Positions 26,385 to 33,716 of a stretch of 64,000 nucleotides of DNA are shown one piece after another (positions within the stretch are counted from its first letter, which is position 1; each line of letters begins with the position of its first letter). This DNA is from Planctomycetota bacterium. Lineage in GTDB: Bacteria > Planctomycetota > UBA8742 > UBA2392. The notes beneath the pieces were generated by a model. That model searched no databases. It had not been told where the DNA came from and worked only from the letters and a program-made list of their open reading frames with translations. A program made the translations under genes and the position numbers. The stretch covers positions 124,001 through 188,000 of the forward strand of contig JAIOJA010000016.1 of assembly GCA_019912315.1 (NCBI GenBank). Reading direction: 5' to 3'.

Positions 26385-26714
26385 ATGGCCTACAACGAAG
26401 ACCTGGCGGAACGCGTCCGCAAGTCGTTCGGAAAGCGGAAGGGGCTCGCCGAGAGAAAAATGTTCGGCGGGCTCTGCTTCACCGTCAACGGGCACATGGC
26501 CGCCGGTGTGGTGGACGACAAACTGATGCTGCGAGTCGGGCCGGAGCAGTACGAGGGCGTGCTGAAGCTCAAGCACGCTCAACCCATGGACTTCACAGGC
26601 AAGCCGATGAAGGGAATGGTGTACGTAGCCTGCGAAGGCTGCAAGACCGCTACGCAGATCAAACCGTGGCTGAAACGCGCGCTCAGTTTTGTCGAGTCAC
26701 TCCCGCCGAAATAG
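26385..26714 (+). CDS. TfoX/Sxy N-terminal domain protein
   Basis: This 109-residue cytoplasmic protein matches the TfoX N-terminal domain: MAYNEDLAERVRKSFG, KMFGGLCFTVNGHMAAGV and DFTGKPMKGMVYV are characteristic. It lacks the C-terminal TfoX domain, as do many stand-alone family members. The family is named for a competence regulator, but single-domain forms are not shown to act in competence, so the function is open. Its start has the leaderless geometry. It converges on the aspartokinase gene with about 40 bp between stops. Confidence 0.8.
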   Translation: MAYNEDLAERVRKSFGKRKGLAERKMFGGLCFTVNGHMAAGVVDDKLMLRVGPEQYEGVLKLKHAQPMDFTGKPMKGMVYVACEGCKTATQIKPWLKRALSFVESLPPK

Positions 26715-26754
26715 GCGAACCCGCCAGCGCCGCCCTGCTTCACGAGTCCAGGAG

Positions 26755-28080
26755 CTACTTGGTGAACAACGCGCCGTGCAGGGCCGGGATGGCTTTGTCC
26801 ACGTCGGTGTCGTCGATCAGGAAGCTCAGGTTGATCTTGTTCGCGCCCTGGCTGATCATCTCCACGTTTACTTCCGCGTCGCGCAGGGCCAGAAACACCG
26901 TCGCGCCCAGACCGCGCTGCTTCTTCACGTTCTGGCCTACCACGCAGACGATCGCCTTTTCACTGACAACGCTCACGCGGCCCAGGTGTTCCAGGGCCTT
27001 CACAACCTCGTTCAGGTTGCTCGCGCCGGGGCAGGTCATGCTGACGCTGATTTCGCTGGTGCTGATCATGTCAATGTCGATCTTCTCGCGCCCCAACACG
27101 TCAAACACTTTCGCCAGGAAGCCGGGCTGTCCCAGCATCTGCGGGCTCTCGATCGTGATGACCGCCTGCCCTTCCTTATAGGCAATGCTGGTCACCACGT
27201 TCGGGTTGTCGCCGCCCTCTTCCGTGATCACCGTACCCGGGTGCTCCGGGCGGTTCGTGTTCAGCACGCGCACCGGAATCTTGCGCTTGATGGCAGGCAG
27301 CAGCGTGCTCGGGTGCAGCACGCGCCCCCCGTAGTACGCCAGCTCGCTTGCTTCCGCGAAACTCATGAACGGAATGCTGCGCGCGTCTTTCACCAGGCTC
27401 GGGTCGGCCGTCATGACGCCGTCCGTGTCGGTCCAGATTTCGCATTCCTCGGCGCCGAGCCCCGCCGCGAAGCAGGTGGCGGTAAAGTCGCTGCCGTTGC
27501 GCCCGACGGTAGTGATCTCGCCGCTGCTGGTTTTGCCGACGAAGCCGGTCACGACGGGCAGCACGTCGGCGCCCACACGGCGCTTGAACTCCGTGGTCAT
27601 GCGCGCTTCGTAGCCATGCAGGGGGCGCGCGCTGCCGAAGTTCTCATCCGTGATGAAGCCCAGGTCCCAGGCGTCGAAGGCTTCAGCCTTGACGCCGTTG
27701 CGCGTGAAGTAGTCGGCGATTACCCGCACGCTCATGCGCTCGCCGAAGCCGGCCAGGTAGTCCAGGCTGCGTTTGCTGGCCTCGCGCACAAGGCTGATGC
27801 CGCGCAACAGGTCCTCGATTTCGCGGAAGTAAGGGTCGAGCAGGTCGTGGTCGCAGCCGCAGCCCTTAAGCACGCGGCGCTGTTTGTCGACGACGGGCGC
27901 GGCGTCAGGCTCGCCCTTGGCGGCGGCACGCCCGGCGTTCAGCAGCGCGTCGGTCACGCCCTTGTGGGCGCTGGAAACAATGACCGGGCGGCGTGACTCG
28001 CGACCACGGGCGATTTCGAGGACCTTGTGAATCTGGTTTTCATCGGCGACGCTTGAGCCGCCGAATTTCATCACGAGCAT
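26755..28080 (-). CDS. lysC: Aspartate kinase
   Basis: This 441-residue enzyme phosphorylates aspartate, the first step toward lysine, threonine and methionine. The nucleotide-binding start KFGGSSV is at 5-11. The [20 protein letters not shown] and [12 protein letters not shown] segments are kinase-domain landmarks. The C-terminal 130 residues form two ACT domains (about 310-440), including the [19 protein letters not shown] repeat, for feedback inhibition by end products. It is monofunctional (no homoserine dehydrogenase domain) and of the ThrA/MetL-like long type. No pathway gene is adjacent. The ATG at 28080 has no obvious ribosome binding site. Confidence 0.93.
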   Translation of the reverse strand: MLVMKFGGSSVADENQIHKVLEIARGRESRRPVIVSSAHKGVTDALLNAGRAAAKGEPDAAPVVDKQRRVLKGCGCDHDLLDPYFREIEDLLRGISLVREASKRSLDYLAGFGERMSVRVIADYFTRNGVKAEAFDAWDLGFITDENFGSARPLHGYEARMTTEFKRRVGADVLPVVTGFVGKTSSGEITTVGRNGSDFTATCFAAGLGAEECEIWTDTDGVMTADPSLVKDARSIPFMSFAEASELAYYGGRVLHPSTLLPAIKRKIPVRVLNTNRPEHPGTVITEEGGDNPNVVTSIAYKEGQAVITIESPQMLGQPGFLAKVFDVLGREKIDIDMISTSEISVSMTCPGASNLNEVVKALEHLGRVSVVSEKAIVCVVGQNVKKQRGLGATVFLALRDAEVNVEMISQGANKINLSFLIDDTDVDKAIPALHGALFTK

Positions 28081-28213
28081 GGCTGGCTTTCATCAGGGCG
28101 CCCTTGGACAGGCTCCGGGCAGGCGAAACACTAGCAAGACAATCATCGGTCGCAACGCCCCGTTGGGCTCAAGAAAGTACCACAAGAATGCCGAATCTGA
28201 CCGTGGAGGGACC

Positions 28214-28519
28214 ATGTCCGCCCGTGAGTCGATGCGTATGGAAGGTCGCGACTACAGTCTGATCGCCGTGGCGGTCATGTTCGTGATTTTCGGGCTGGGC
28301 GTCAGCAACAGCGTGATCCCCAACTATCACGAGCAGCAGGCCCTTGAGACCCGCCAGGTCGAGTTGCAAAGCCTCGTCGACCACCAGGCAGACGAAAACG
28401 CGCGCATTGAAGACGAAATCCAGGCCCTCGACGACCCCTACTACATGGCCCAGGTGCTGGTCGAAAAGTTCGGATACACCCACGCCGAGCCCGTGGTCGA
28501 AAACTCCGACGACAAATAA
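28214..28519 (+). CDS. FtsB/DivIC-like septum formation protein
   Basis: This 101-residue protein has a short cytoplasmic N terminus, one transmembrane helix (about 15-36) and a periplasmic coiled coil (about 38-73). DDPYYMAQVLVEKFGYTHAEPVV follows. The DPYY...GY...E pattern is the hallmark of FtsB/DivIC-type divisome proteins, which bridge FtsL and FtsQ. GGAGG at 28205-28209 sets the ATG at 28214. An in-frame ATG at codon 7 is also possible. Small coiled-coil membrane proteins are easily over-interpreted, so the assignment is moderate. If right, it argues that this lineage keeps parts of the FtsZ-linked divisome. Confidence 0.6.
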   Translation: MSARESMRMEGRDYSLIAVAVMFVIFGLGVSNSVIPNYHEQQALETRQVELQSLVDHQADENARIEDEIQALDDPYYMAQVLVEKFGYTHAEPVVENSDDK

Positions 28520-28521
28520 CC

Positions 28522-29070
28522 CTACGGCTTCTTCTTTGCGTGCTTCGGCCGGAAAGCCTTGCAGTACGCCTCGTCCGTTTCCAGGTACGGGCCTTCCAGC
28601 AGATCGACGCAGTAGGGCACGGCCGGGAACACGGCCATCAGGCAGTCGTGAATCGCCGGCGGGTTGCCCGGCAGGTTGATCAACAGTGTTTTGCCGCGAA
28701 TGCCGGCCGTCTGGCGCGACAGGATCGCGGTCGGCACGAATTTCAGACTCTCCGTGCGCATTAACTCGCCGAAGCCGGGCATGAGTTTTTCGCACACGGC
28801 TTCCGTGGCGTCTGGCGTGACGTCACGCGGGGCGGGGCCGGTACCGCCGGTGGTGACGACGAGGCAGCAGCGCTCCGCGTCGCACAGGTCGACCAGTGTT
28901 TCCTCTATGATGCTGCGCTCATCAGGGATCACGACCTCGACGGCCTCCCAGTCGCTGATCAGTATTTTGGTCAGCTCAGCCACGATGGCCGGGCCGCCCT
29001 TGTCTTCGTATTCGCCGCGCGCGGCGCGGTCGGAGACGGTCACAATGCCGATGCGTGCAGGTTCAGTCAT
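28522..29070 (-). CDS. mog: Molybdopterin adenylyltransferase (MogA/MoaB family)
   Basis: This 182-residue cytoplasmic enzyme activates molybdopterin by adenylation for molybdate insertion. Visible are IGIVTVSDRAARGEYEDKGG at the start, TTGGTGPAPRDVTPDAT at 73-89 (the MPT/ATP site) and INLPGNPPAI near 145. Length is typical. ATG 29070 begins the domain; the frame extends further upstream into the tRNA terminator palindrome without conservation. No other molybdenum cofactor gene is in the window. Only two bases separate its stop from that of the convergent FtsB-like gene. Confidence 0.92.
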   Translation of the reverse strand: MTEPARIGIVTVSDRAARGEYEDKGGPAIVAELTKILISDWEAVEVVIPDERSIIEETLVDLCDAERCCLVVTTGGTGPAPRDVTPDATEAVCEKLMPGFGELMRTESLKFVPTAILSRQTAGIRGKTLLINLPGNPPAIHDCLMAVFPAVPYCVDLLEGPYLETDEAYCKAFRPKHAKKKP

Positions 29071-29124
29071 GTGTGGGGTTTTAGGAAACTGTGCGGGAAT
29101 CGGGAATCGACTTTCCCCATTCCC

Positions 29125-29174
29125 GCCAACCAAAACAAGCGCCCGGCAATTGCCGGGCGCTTGTTTTGGTTGGC
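29125..29174 (-). terminator. Perfect 50-bp palindrome, tRNA terminator-like
   Basis: Bases 29125-29174 form a perfect, loopless palindrome centred between 29149 and 29150 (core GCCCGGCAATTGCCGGGC). On the minus strand it immediately follows, and overlaps, the 3' end of the tRNA fragment at 29167. Stem plus GCTTGTTTTGG looks like the original terminator of that tRNA copy. Confidence 0.75.
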
Positions 29175-29191
29175 CCACAGGGACTCGAACC
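29167..29191 (-). pseudogene. Truncated tRNA-Gln 3' end (25 nt)
   Basis: These 25 bases are an exact copy of 29327-29351, the 3' end of the complete tRNA-Gln gene, including the encoded CCA, acceptor 3' strand and part of the T arm. The 5' two-thirds of the tRNA are absent and replaced by palindromic sequence. It is either the relic of a second tandem tRNA gene or a copy left by a recombination or integration event. Confidence 0.75.
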
Positions 29192-29270
29192 TTGAGGCAG
29201 TCCTGCGGACTGCCTCAAAAGCGCAGCTTCGCGGAGCGGCGCGCGCGTAGCGCGCAATTTGGGGTTCGAG
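29184..29270. other. Nested-hairpin insertion next to the tRNA fragment
   Basis: CTCGAACC (29184-29191, part of the T arm) is inversely repeated as GGTTCGAG at 29263-29270, closing an 87-base structure. Inside are a perfect 12-bp hairpin (TTGAGGCAGTCC/GGACTGCCTCAA, 29192-29218), a GC hairpin (29241-29255) and a small GCTTC/GAAGC-like element. The T-arm copy at 29257-29270 extends to 14 bases and is inverted relative to the intact tRNA. No protein-coding pattern is seen. Confidence 0.6.
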
Positions 29271-29280
29271 GAATGCATAC

Positions 29281-29315
29281 AAAAGAAAACCGCCCGCGTC
29301 TGATTTCGCGGGCGG
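29281..29315 (-). terminator. Rho-independent terminator of tRNA-Gln
   Basis: On the minus strand CCGCCCGCG and CGCGGGCGG (29307-29315 and 29290-29298) form a 9-bp stem followed by TTTTCTTTT. It lies just downstream of the tRNA 3' end. Confidence 0.85.
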
Positions 29316-29326
29316 TCCTGCAATAA

Positions 29327-29401
29327 TGGTTGGCCCACAGGGACTCGAACCCCAAATGCCTGAATCAGAATCAGGTGTGTTACCAATTACACCATGGGCC
29401 A
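29327..29401 (-). tRNA. tRNA-Gln (anticodon CTG)
   Basis: The 75-base cloverleaf has acceptor arms TGGCCCA/TGGGCCA, a D arm with GGTGTAATTGGTAACAC, and anticodon stem CCTGA/TCAGG enclosing TTCTGAT. The T arm carries GGTTCGAGT, and the gene encodes its own A-CCA end. Anticodon CTG reads CAG codons. The T stem contains two wobble pairs. A good promoter lies just upstream and a terminator just downstream. Confidence 0.95.
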
Positions 29402-29412
29402 GTCGGGCGGAA

Positions 29413-29440
29413 AAGGTAACTAAGCGCCCAAGTGCGTCAA
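29413..29440 (-). promoter_or_regulatory. Promoter of tRNA-Gln
   Basis: On the minus strand TTGACG (29440-29435) and TACCTT (29418-29413) are spaced by 16 bases. The expected start is about five bases before the tRNA 5' end. Confidence 0.6.
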
Positions 29441-29579
29441 GCCCCAGGCGCGGTCTGTACCGCCCGGAAAGTACGTAATCCACGCGTGACACCCGCCTTT
29501 TCCGGTGGCAACATCCCGGTCTTCCCGTAATACCAACGAGCGGACGTTTCCGCCGGGTGGGGCCTTGGAGCAATCGACC

Positions 29580-30644
29580 ATGCAGCAATGGAACTCGCGT
29601 ATCTGGACCAGACTTTCAATGGTGGCGCTATTCGTGGCCGTGCTTGCCGGCGCGTTTACCAGCGGCGTCCTGCTGAACGCCAACGCGGACGCACAGCCAA
29701 GCGCCACGCCGGAGCCCCGCCGCACGGCCTACGTGGACTTTCTATACCTGCTGAAGAAAGACCCGCCTCTGAAGCGCTACCAGCAGGACACCGCACTGAA
29801 AGTCGAAAAGAGCATCGATGAGATCGACCGACGCTGGAAGGTGCGAATCGACGCGGAGCAGGAAATCAAAACCAAGAACAAGGTCGATTCCAAGGCTTAC
29901 CGCGACGCCATGCGCAACCAGCTCGAGGCTGAGCGCAAGCGCTACCAGGAGAAACTCGAAGTCGAGCAGATCGCCCAGGCGGACCTGCGCGACTACGGCA
30001 TCGAGCGTTTTAAAGCTCTGAAAAACCTCGCCCGCGATATCGCCAAAAAGAAGGGCTACAATGAGGTGCTGAACATCGTGCGTGACATCGAGGATGTCGC
30101 CGCCAGCCAGGATGACTTCCAGGCCTTGCAGCAACAGTTGCTGGTAAGCCCCGTCCTCTACTATGAGGAAGACCACGACATCACCAAGGAAGTGGATACC
30201 CAGGCCCAGGAGCTGTGGGGCGAAACCCTGAGCATGGTTGCCTACGACAAGACCGCCGAGCGCGGCGGTGTAGCCTTCACACCGACCGGCGCCGACACCC
30301 CGTTCAAGCGCAACGAAGCGGGCGAGATCGAAATTCGCCTTGGCCAAAAGGGCAGGTTCACGGTTGAAGTTCTGGACAAGGGCCAGCCGGCCGAGGGGGA
30401 ACGGGCCACGGTCCGGGCCACCAAGCGCGGGCTGAACATCGGGACACTCGATGAGGAAACAGGCGACTATGAAGCGCCGGAGGCCTTCCCGCTCAAGGGT
30501 GATCTGTTCCTGGTGACCCTGCGCAGCGCGGTGGACCCGACGGTCATGGAGGCCGTGATGATCCGCCTGCTCGACAAGGACGGCAAGCGCAGACCGGCTG
30601 AAAAAGAGTCCGAAGAACAGCCCGAAGAGCCGGGCGAAGAGTAG
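29580..30644 (+). CDS. OmpH/Skp-like periplasmic protein with C-terminal extension
   Basis: This 354-residue protein has a signal peptide or anchor (about 1-40, LSMVALFVAVLAGAFTSGVL). A long coiled-coil region (about 50-200) begins YVDFLYLLKKDPPLKRYQ and includes an alpha-helical LEAERKRYQEKLEVEQ stretch and ARDIAKKKGYNEVL. That order, ending in the AxxxGYxxVL segment, is typical of OmpH/Skp chaperones for outer-membrane proteins. About 120 residues of beta-rich sequence follow, with an acidic tail, which Skp lacks. It stands directly before lpxD, as skp does in many Gram-negative genomes. GGAG at 29567-29570 sets the ATG at 29580. Chaperone activity is inferred. Confidence 0.75.
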   Translation: MQQWNSRIWTRLSMVALFVAVLAGAFTSGVLLNANADAQPSATPEPRRTAYVDFLYLLKKDPPLKRYQQDTALKVEKSIDEIDRRWKVRIDAEQEIKTKNKVDSKAYRDAMRNQLEAERKRYQEKLEVEQIAQADLRDYGIERFKALKNLARDIAKKKGYNEVLNIVRDIEDVAASQDDFQALQQQLLVSPVLYYEEDHDITKEVDTQAQELWGETLSMVAYDKTAERGGVAFTPTGADTPFKRNEAGEIEIRLGQKGRFTVEVLDKGQPAEGERATVRATKRGLNIGTLDEETGDYEAPEAFPLKGDLFLVTLRSAVDPTVMEAVMIRLLDKDGKRRPAEKESEEQPEEPGEE

Positions 30645-30712
30645 AGGGTCGGCGCCGGGGGCAGGCCCTTAGAACCTGTCCCCTGATCCCTGACCCCTTA
30701 TGAGGGGGCGTC

Positions 30713-31843
30713 ATGAAGCTGAAGGATCTCGCGCAGGTCTGCGAGGCGAATCTGGAAGGCGACGGCGAAATCGACATCGTCGACGTCGGCCGCGTGGATG
30801 CATCCCAGCGCAACCAGGTCTGCTTCATTGCCCACAAGAAGTACTTGCCATTGCTCGAGAAATCCAAACCGGGCGCGATCATCGCCGCCCCGGGCGTCGC
30901 GTTGCCCCAGGGCGCGAACGTGCTGCGCGTGGCTGACGCCGACCTCGCCTTCAGCAAAGCTGTGAAAGCCCTGCGCGGGGAGCCGTTGCGCCCCACGCCC
31001 GGCATTGCGGACAACGTGGTGGTCGGCCCGAACTTCGACATGGGGGACAACTCCAGCGTCGGGCCGTTTACCGTAATCGGCGTTGACGTGAAGCTGGGCA
31101 AGAACGTGATCATCTACCCGCACTGCTACATCGGCGACGGGGTGACCATCGGCGACGACACCATCGTCTTCCCGCGCGTGACCATCATGGAGCGATGCAT
31201 CATCGGCAAGCGTTGCACCATCCAGCCCGGCGCAGTCATCGGCGCGGACGGTTTTGGCTATCACTTTGTCGCAGGCAAATTCGTGCACGCGCCGCAGCGC
31301 GGCCACGTGCATATTCACGATGACGTCGACATCGGCGCCAACACCACGATTGACCGCGCGCGCTTCGACGTCACCGAAATCAAGGCCGGCAGCAAGATCG
31401 ACAACCTGGTGCAGGTAGCCCACAACGTGAACATCGGGCAGAACTGTGTGATCGCGGGGCAGGCCGGTCTCAGCGGCAGCGTCGTGCTGAAAGACTACGT
31501 GCGCCTGGGCGGCAACGTCGGCGTCGGCGATCACATCACGATCGGCATGGGCGCGCAGGTCGCCGCCAAGACCGGCGTGATGCAGGACGTGGCTCCCGGC
31601 ATGAAGATGGCCGGCCTGCCCGCGGACGAAGGTCGCAAGTTCATGAAGCGCGAAGCGGCGGTGCGGCGCCTGCCGGACCTGATGGTCGAGTTCCGCGAGC
31701 TGAAGGCCAAAGTTGAGCGGCTTGCCGCCGGCAGGAATTTCGAGCCCGTCGACGACGAAGAAGAAGATATGCCCGAAGCCGAGCCCGGCACCGTCACCCG
31801 TTTCATCCGCAACCGCCCCGCACCAATGGATGACGACAAGTAG
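30713..31843 (+). CDS. lpxD: UDP-3-O-acylglucosamine N-acyltransferase
   Basis: This 376-residue cytoplasmic enzyme adds the N-linked 3-hydroxyacyl chain in lipid A synthesis. The N-terminal uridine-binding domain (1-100) is followed by left-handed beta-helix hexapeptide repeats (about 100-290). Catalytic H237 is in VAHNVNIG, and GADGFGYHF (177-185) is the substrate loop. The C-terminal helix LPDLMVEFRELKAKVERL is normal; an acidic tail of about 40 residues follows it. GAGGGGG lies six bases before the ATG. The upstream OmpH-like gene is probably cotranscribed. It shows that the organism makes lipid A. Confidence 0.95.
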   Translation: MKLKDLAQVCEANLEGDGEIDIVDVGRVDASQRNQVCFIAHKKYLPLLEKSKPGAIIAAPGVALPQGANVLRVADADLAFSKAVKALRGEPLRPTPGIADNVVVGPNFDMGDNSSVGPFTVIGVDVKLGKNVIIYPHCYIGDGVTIGDDTIVFPRVTIMERCIIGKRCTIQPGAVIGADGFGYHFVAGKFVHAPQRGHVHIHDDVDIGANTTIDRARFDVTEIKAGSKIDNLVQVAHNVNIGQNCVIAGQAGLSGSVVLKDYVRLGGNVGVGDHITIGMGAQVAAKTGVMQDVAPGMKMAGLPADEGRKFMKREAAVRRLPDLMVEFRELKAKVERLAAGRNFEPVDDEEEDMPEAEPGTVTRFIRNRPAPMDDDK

Positions 31844-31913
31844 CAGAGCCTCGTCCGAAAGGGCGGAGGCAACGTACCGCCCCGGGGCGCGTGCAAACTG
31901 CGACGTTTGCCGC

Positions 31914-31919
31914 TAGATT
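31914..31919 (+). promoter_or_regulatory. Candidate -10 element (TAGATT), leaderless start
   Basis: TAGATT, then GCCCGC, then the ATG of the channel gene at 31926. The predicted transcription start coincides with the start codon and no ribosome binding site is seen. Confidence 0.45.
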
Positions 31920-31925
31920 GCCCGC

Positions 31926-32762
31926 ATGACCGACCCGGACGCAACTCCCGTCAACGCCGGCTGGCGCGAACGCGCCCATGAAGTCATCTTCGAGGCCGAC
32001 ACACCCGCCGGCAAGGCGTTCGACGTCGTGCTGCTGCTGCTGATCCTTGGCAGCATCCTGGCGGTGATGCTCGAAAGCGTCCCCGAAATCGGCGCCAACG
32101 CCACCTGGCGCCTCTGGTTGCGCGTCGCCGAATGGACGTTTACGGGGCTGTTCGCGTTCGAGTACGTACTGCGCCTCGCCTGTGTGCGCAGACCCTGGCG
32201 CTACGTGCTCAGTTTCTACGGCGTGGTCGACCTGCTGGCCATTCTGCCGGCCCCCATCTCGCTGCTGTTCCCGGGCAGCCAGTCCTTCGCCGTGATCCGC
32301 GCGATCCGCCTGCTGCGCACCTTCCGCGTGTTCAAGCTGGCGCACTTCCTGAGCGAGGCCACCCAACTGCGCCGCGCCCTGGTCGCGGGCTGGCCAAAGA
32401 TCGCCGTGTTCCTGATGACCGTGCTGGTCATGATCGTGATTGTGGGTTCCGCCATGTACGTGATCGAGGGCGAGGAGGCCGGCTTTACGTCGATACCGAC
32501 CAGCGTGTACTGGGCCGTCGTCACGATCACCACCGTGGGTTACGGCGACATCGCGCCGCAGACGCCGCTCGGCAAGGCCATCGCCTCCCTGATGATGATT
32601 GCGGGTTACGCCCTGATTGTCGTCCCGACGGGCGTACTAAGCGCGGAACTCGCCCGCGGGGTTCGCAAAACGCCGGTCAACACGCAGGCCTGTCCGAGTT
32701 GCGGCGCCGAGGGTCACGCTTCTGACGCGAAGTTCTGCCACGCCTGCGGCGACAAGCTATAG
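31926..32762 (+). CDS. Voltage-gated potassium channel with zinc ribbon
   Basis: This 278-residue inner-membrane protein has six predicted helices. S4 carries regularly spaced arginines (RAIRLLRTFRVFK, 125-137). The pore has the K+ selectivity filter TVGYGD at 203-208. The C terminus ends in a short zinc ribbon with CX2C pairs at 256-259 and 271-274 (CPSCG...CHACGDKL) instead of a ligand-binding or RCK domain. It should conduct K+ in response to voltage. The tail may bind Zn2+ or sense redox state, or help assembly. Its stop overlaps the convergent radical SAM stop by six bases. Confidence 0.9.
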   Translation: MTDPDATPVNAGWRERAHEVIFEADTPAGKAFDVVLLLLILGSILAVMLESVPEIGANATWRLWLRVAEWTFTGLFAFEYVLRLACVRRPWRYVLSFYGVVDLLAILPAPISLLFPGSQSFAVIRAIRLLRTFRVFKLAHFLSEATQLRRALVAGWPKIAVFLMTVLVMIVIVGSAMYVIEGEEAGFTSIPTSVYWAVVTITTVGYGDIAPQTPLGKAIASLMMIAGYALIVVPTGVLSAELARGVRKTPVNTQACPSCGAEGHASDAKFCHACGDKL

Positions 32763-33629
32763 CCCGCGGGACCATTCCGGGCGCAGGGGCATGCGTCCGC
32801 TAAGGGCATCATCCAGCACGGCCACGATCTTTTCGCGGTCGCGGGGCAGGCGGCCCGCCAGCGGCAGGTAGTTGCTGGCGTGGTTGGTGCGGAAGATCGC
32901 GTCGTCGGGTCGCGTCATGTCCACGAACGTGCGCAGCTCACCCAGCAACCCAAGTATGCCGGGCAACTCAAAGCGCCCGGATTCTTCCAGCGTCGCGATC
33001 GGCGTGCCCGGCACCACCGCAAGGGTCAGGCACGACACAAAGCGCGGGTTCATGGCCGTCGCCAGCCGCGCCGAGCCCGCCGCGTGCTCGGCGCTGCGCG
33101 CAACACCGCCGGCGCCCAGCAGAAAAATGGCCGACAGCTTCATGTCGCCGGCGTGGGCCCTGGCCGCGGCGTTTACGTGATCGTCAAAACTCCCGCCCTT
33201 GGCGATGCGCTTGAGGGTTTCGTCGTCACCGGATTCGGGGCCTATGTAAAGCAGCGAAAGCCCCCACTCGCGCAACCGGCCAAGCTCCTGCTCGGTTTTC
33301 GCCAGCAGGTTGCGCGCGGTCGCATAGGCGCTGACACGGCGCAGACGCGGGAATGTCTCCCGGCAGGCGCGCAGGATCGGCTCCCACTGGTCAAGCGACA
33401 TGGCCAGCGCGTCGCCGTCGGCCACGAAAATTTTGTCCACCTGATCACCGTACGCCTGCCCGGCCAGTGCGATGTCCGCCAGCGTTTCCTTCGCGTCGCG
33501 CACGCGAAACCGCTTGTCGCGGTACATGTCGCAATAGGTGCAGTGGTTCCAGCTGCAGCCGATGGTCGCCTGCAGGATGTAGCTGTTGGCCTCGCTGGGC
33601 GGGCGGTAAATGCGCCCTTCGTATCGCAT
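32757..33629 (-). CDS. Radical SAM protein
   Basis: This enzyme of about 290 residues begins MRYEGRIYRPPSEANSYI followed by the cluster motif C-SWNH-C-TY-C near residue 25. The spacing is CX4CX2C, as in close relatives with the RPPSEA start. It has the GExxxD-like EVxLADGDALAM-type region here as VADGDALAM and IGPESGDDETLKRI, both usual for coproporphyrinogen-oxidase-like radical SAM TIM barrels. The substrate is unknown. Four in-frame ATG codons (33647, 33641, 33638, 33629) are possible; 33629 fits the family N terminus best. It diverges from the Clp-like operon. Confidence 0.8.
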   Translation of the reverse strand: MRYEGRIYRPPSEANSYILQATIGCSWNHCTYCDMYRDKRFRVRDAKETLADIALAGQAYGDQVDKIFVADGDALAMSLDQWEPILRACRETFPRLRRVSAYATARNLLAKTEQELGRLREWGLSLLYIGPESGDDETLKRIAKGGSFDDHVNAAARAHAGDMKLSAIFLLGAGGVARSAEHAAGSARLATAMNPRFVSCLTLAVVPGTPIATLEESGRFELPGILGLLGELRTFVDMTRPDDAIFRTNHASNYLPLAGRLPRDREKIVAVLDDALSGRMPLRPEWSRGL

Positions 33630-33676
33630 GGGCGTCATCATCCACATGCGCCTGTTTGCGGCAAGCGGTCGCCTGC

Positions 33677-33682
33677 TAGGAT
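33677..33682 (+). promoter_or_regulatory. Candidate extended -10 (TGCTAGGAT) of Clp-like operon
   Basis: TAGGAT with an upstream TGC and a downstream GCCCGC fits the local promoter pattern. It implies a transcription start near 33689 and a GTG start at 33717 for the first gene. An ATG at 33681 would lie within the -10 itself. Confidence 0.4.
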
Positions 33683-33716
33683 GGCCCGCCCCTGCAACCG
33701 AAAGCCGTTGACACTC

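Noticed and set aside
29125-29401. Prophage or integrative element attachment site
   Set aside because: The exact 3'-end tRNA duplication fits an att repeat, but the repeats are only 160 bases apart and there is no integrase or cargo. Kept as a finding, not annotated as an element.
29067-29588. Open frames of 101-173 codons across the tRNA region
   Set aside because: They translate tRNA and terminator sequence (for example GSSPCGPT from the T arm) and have no start signals.
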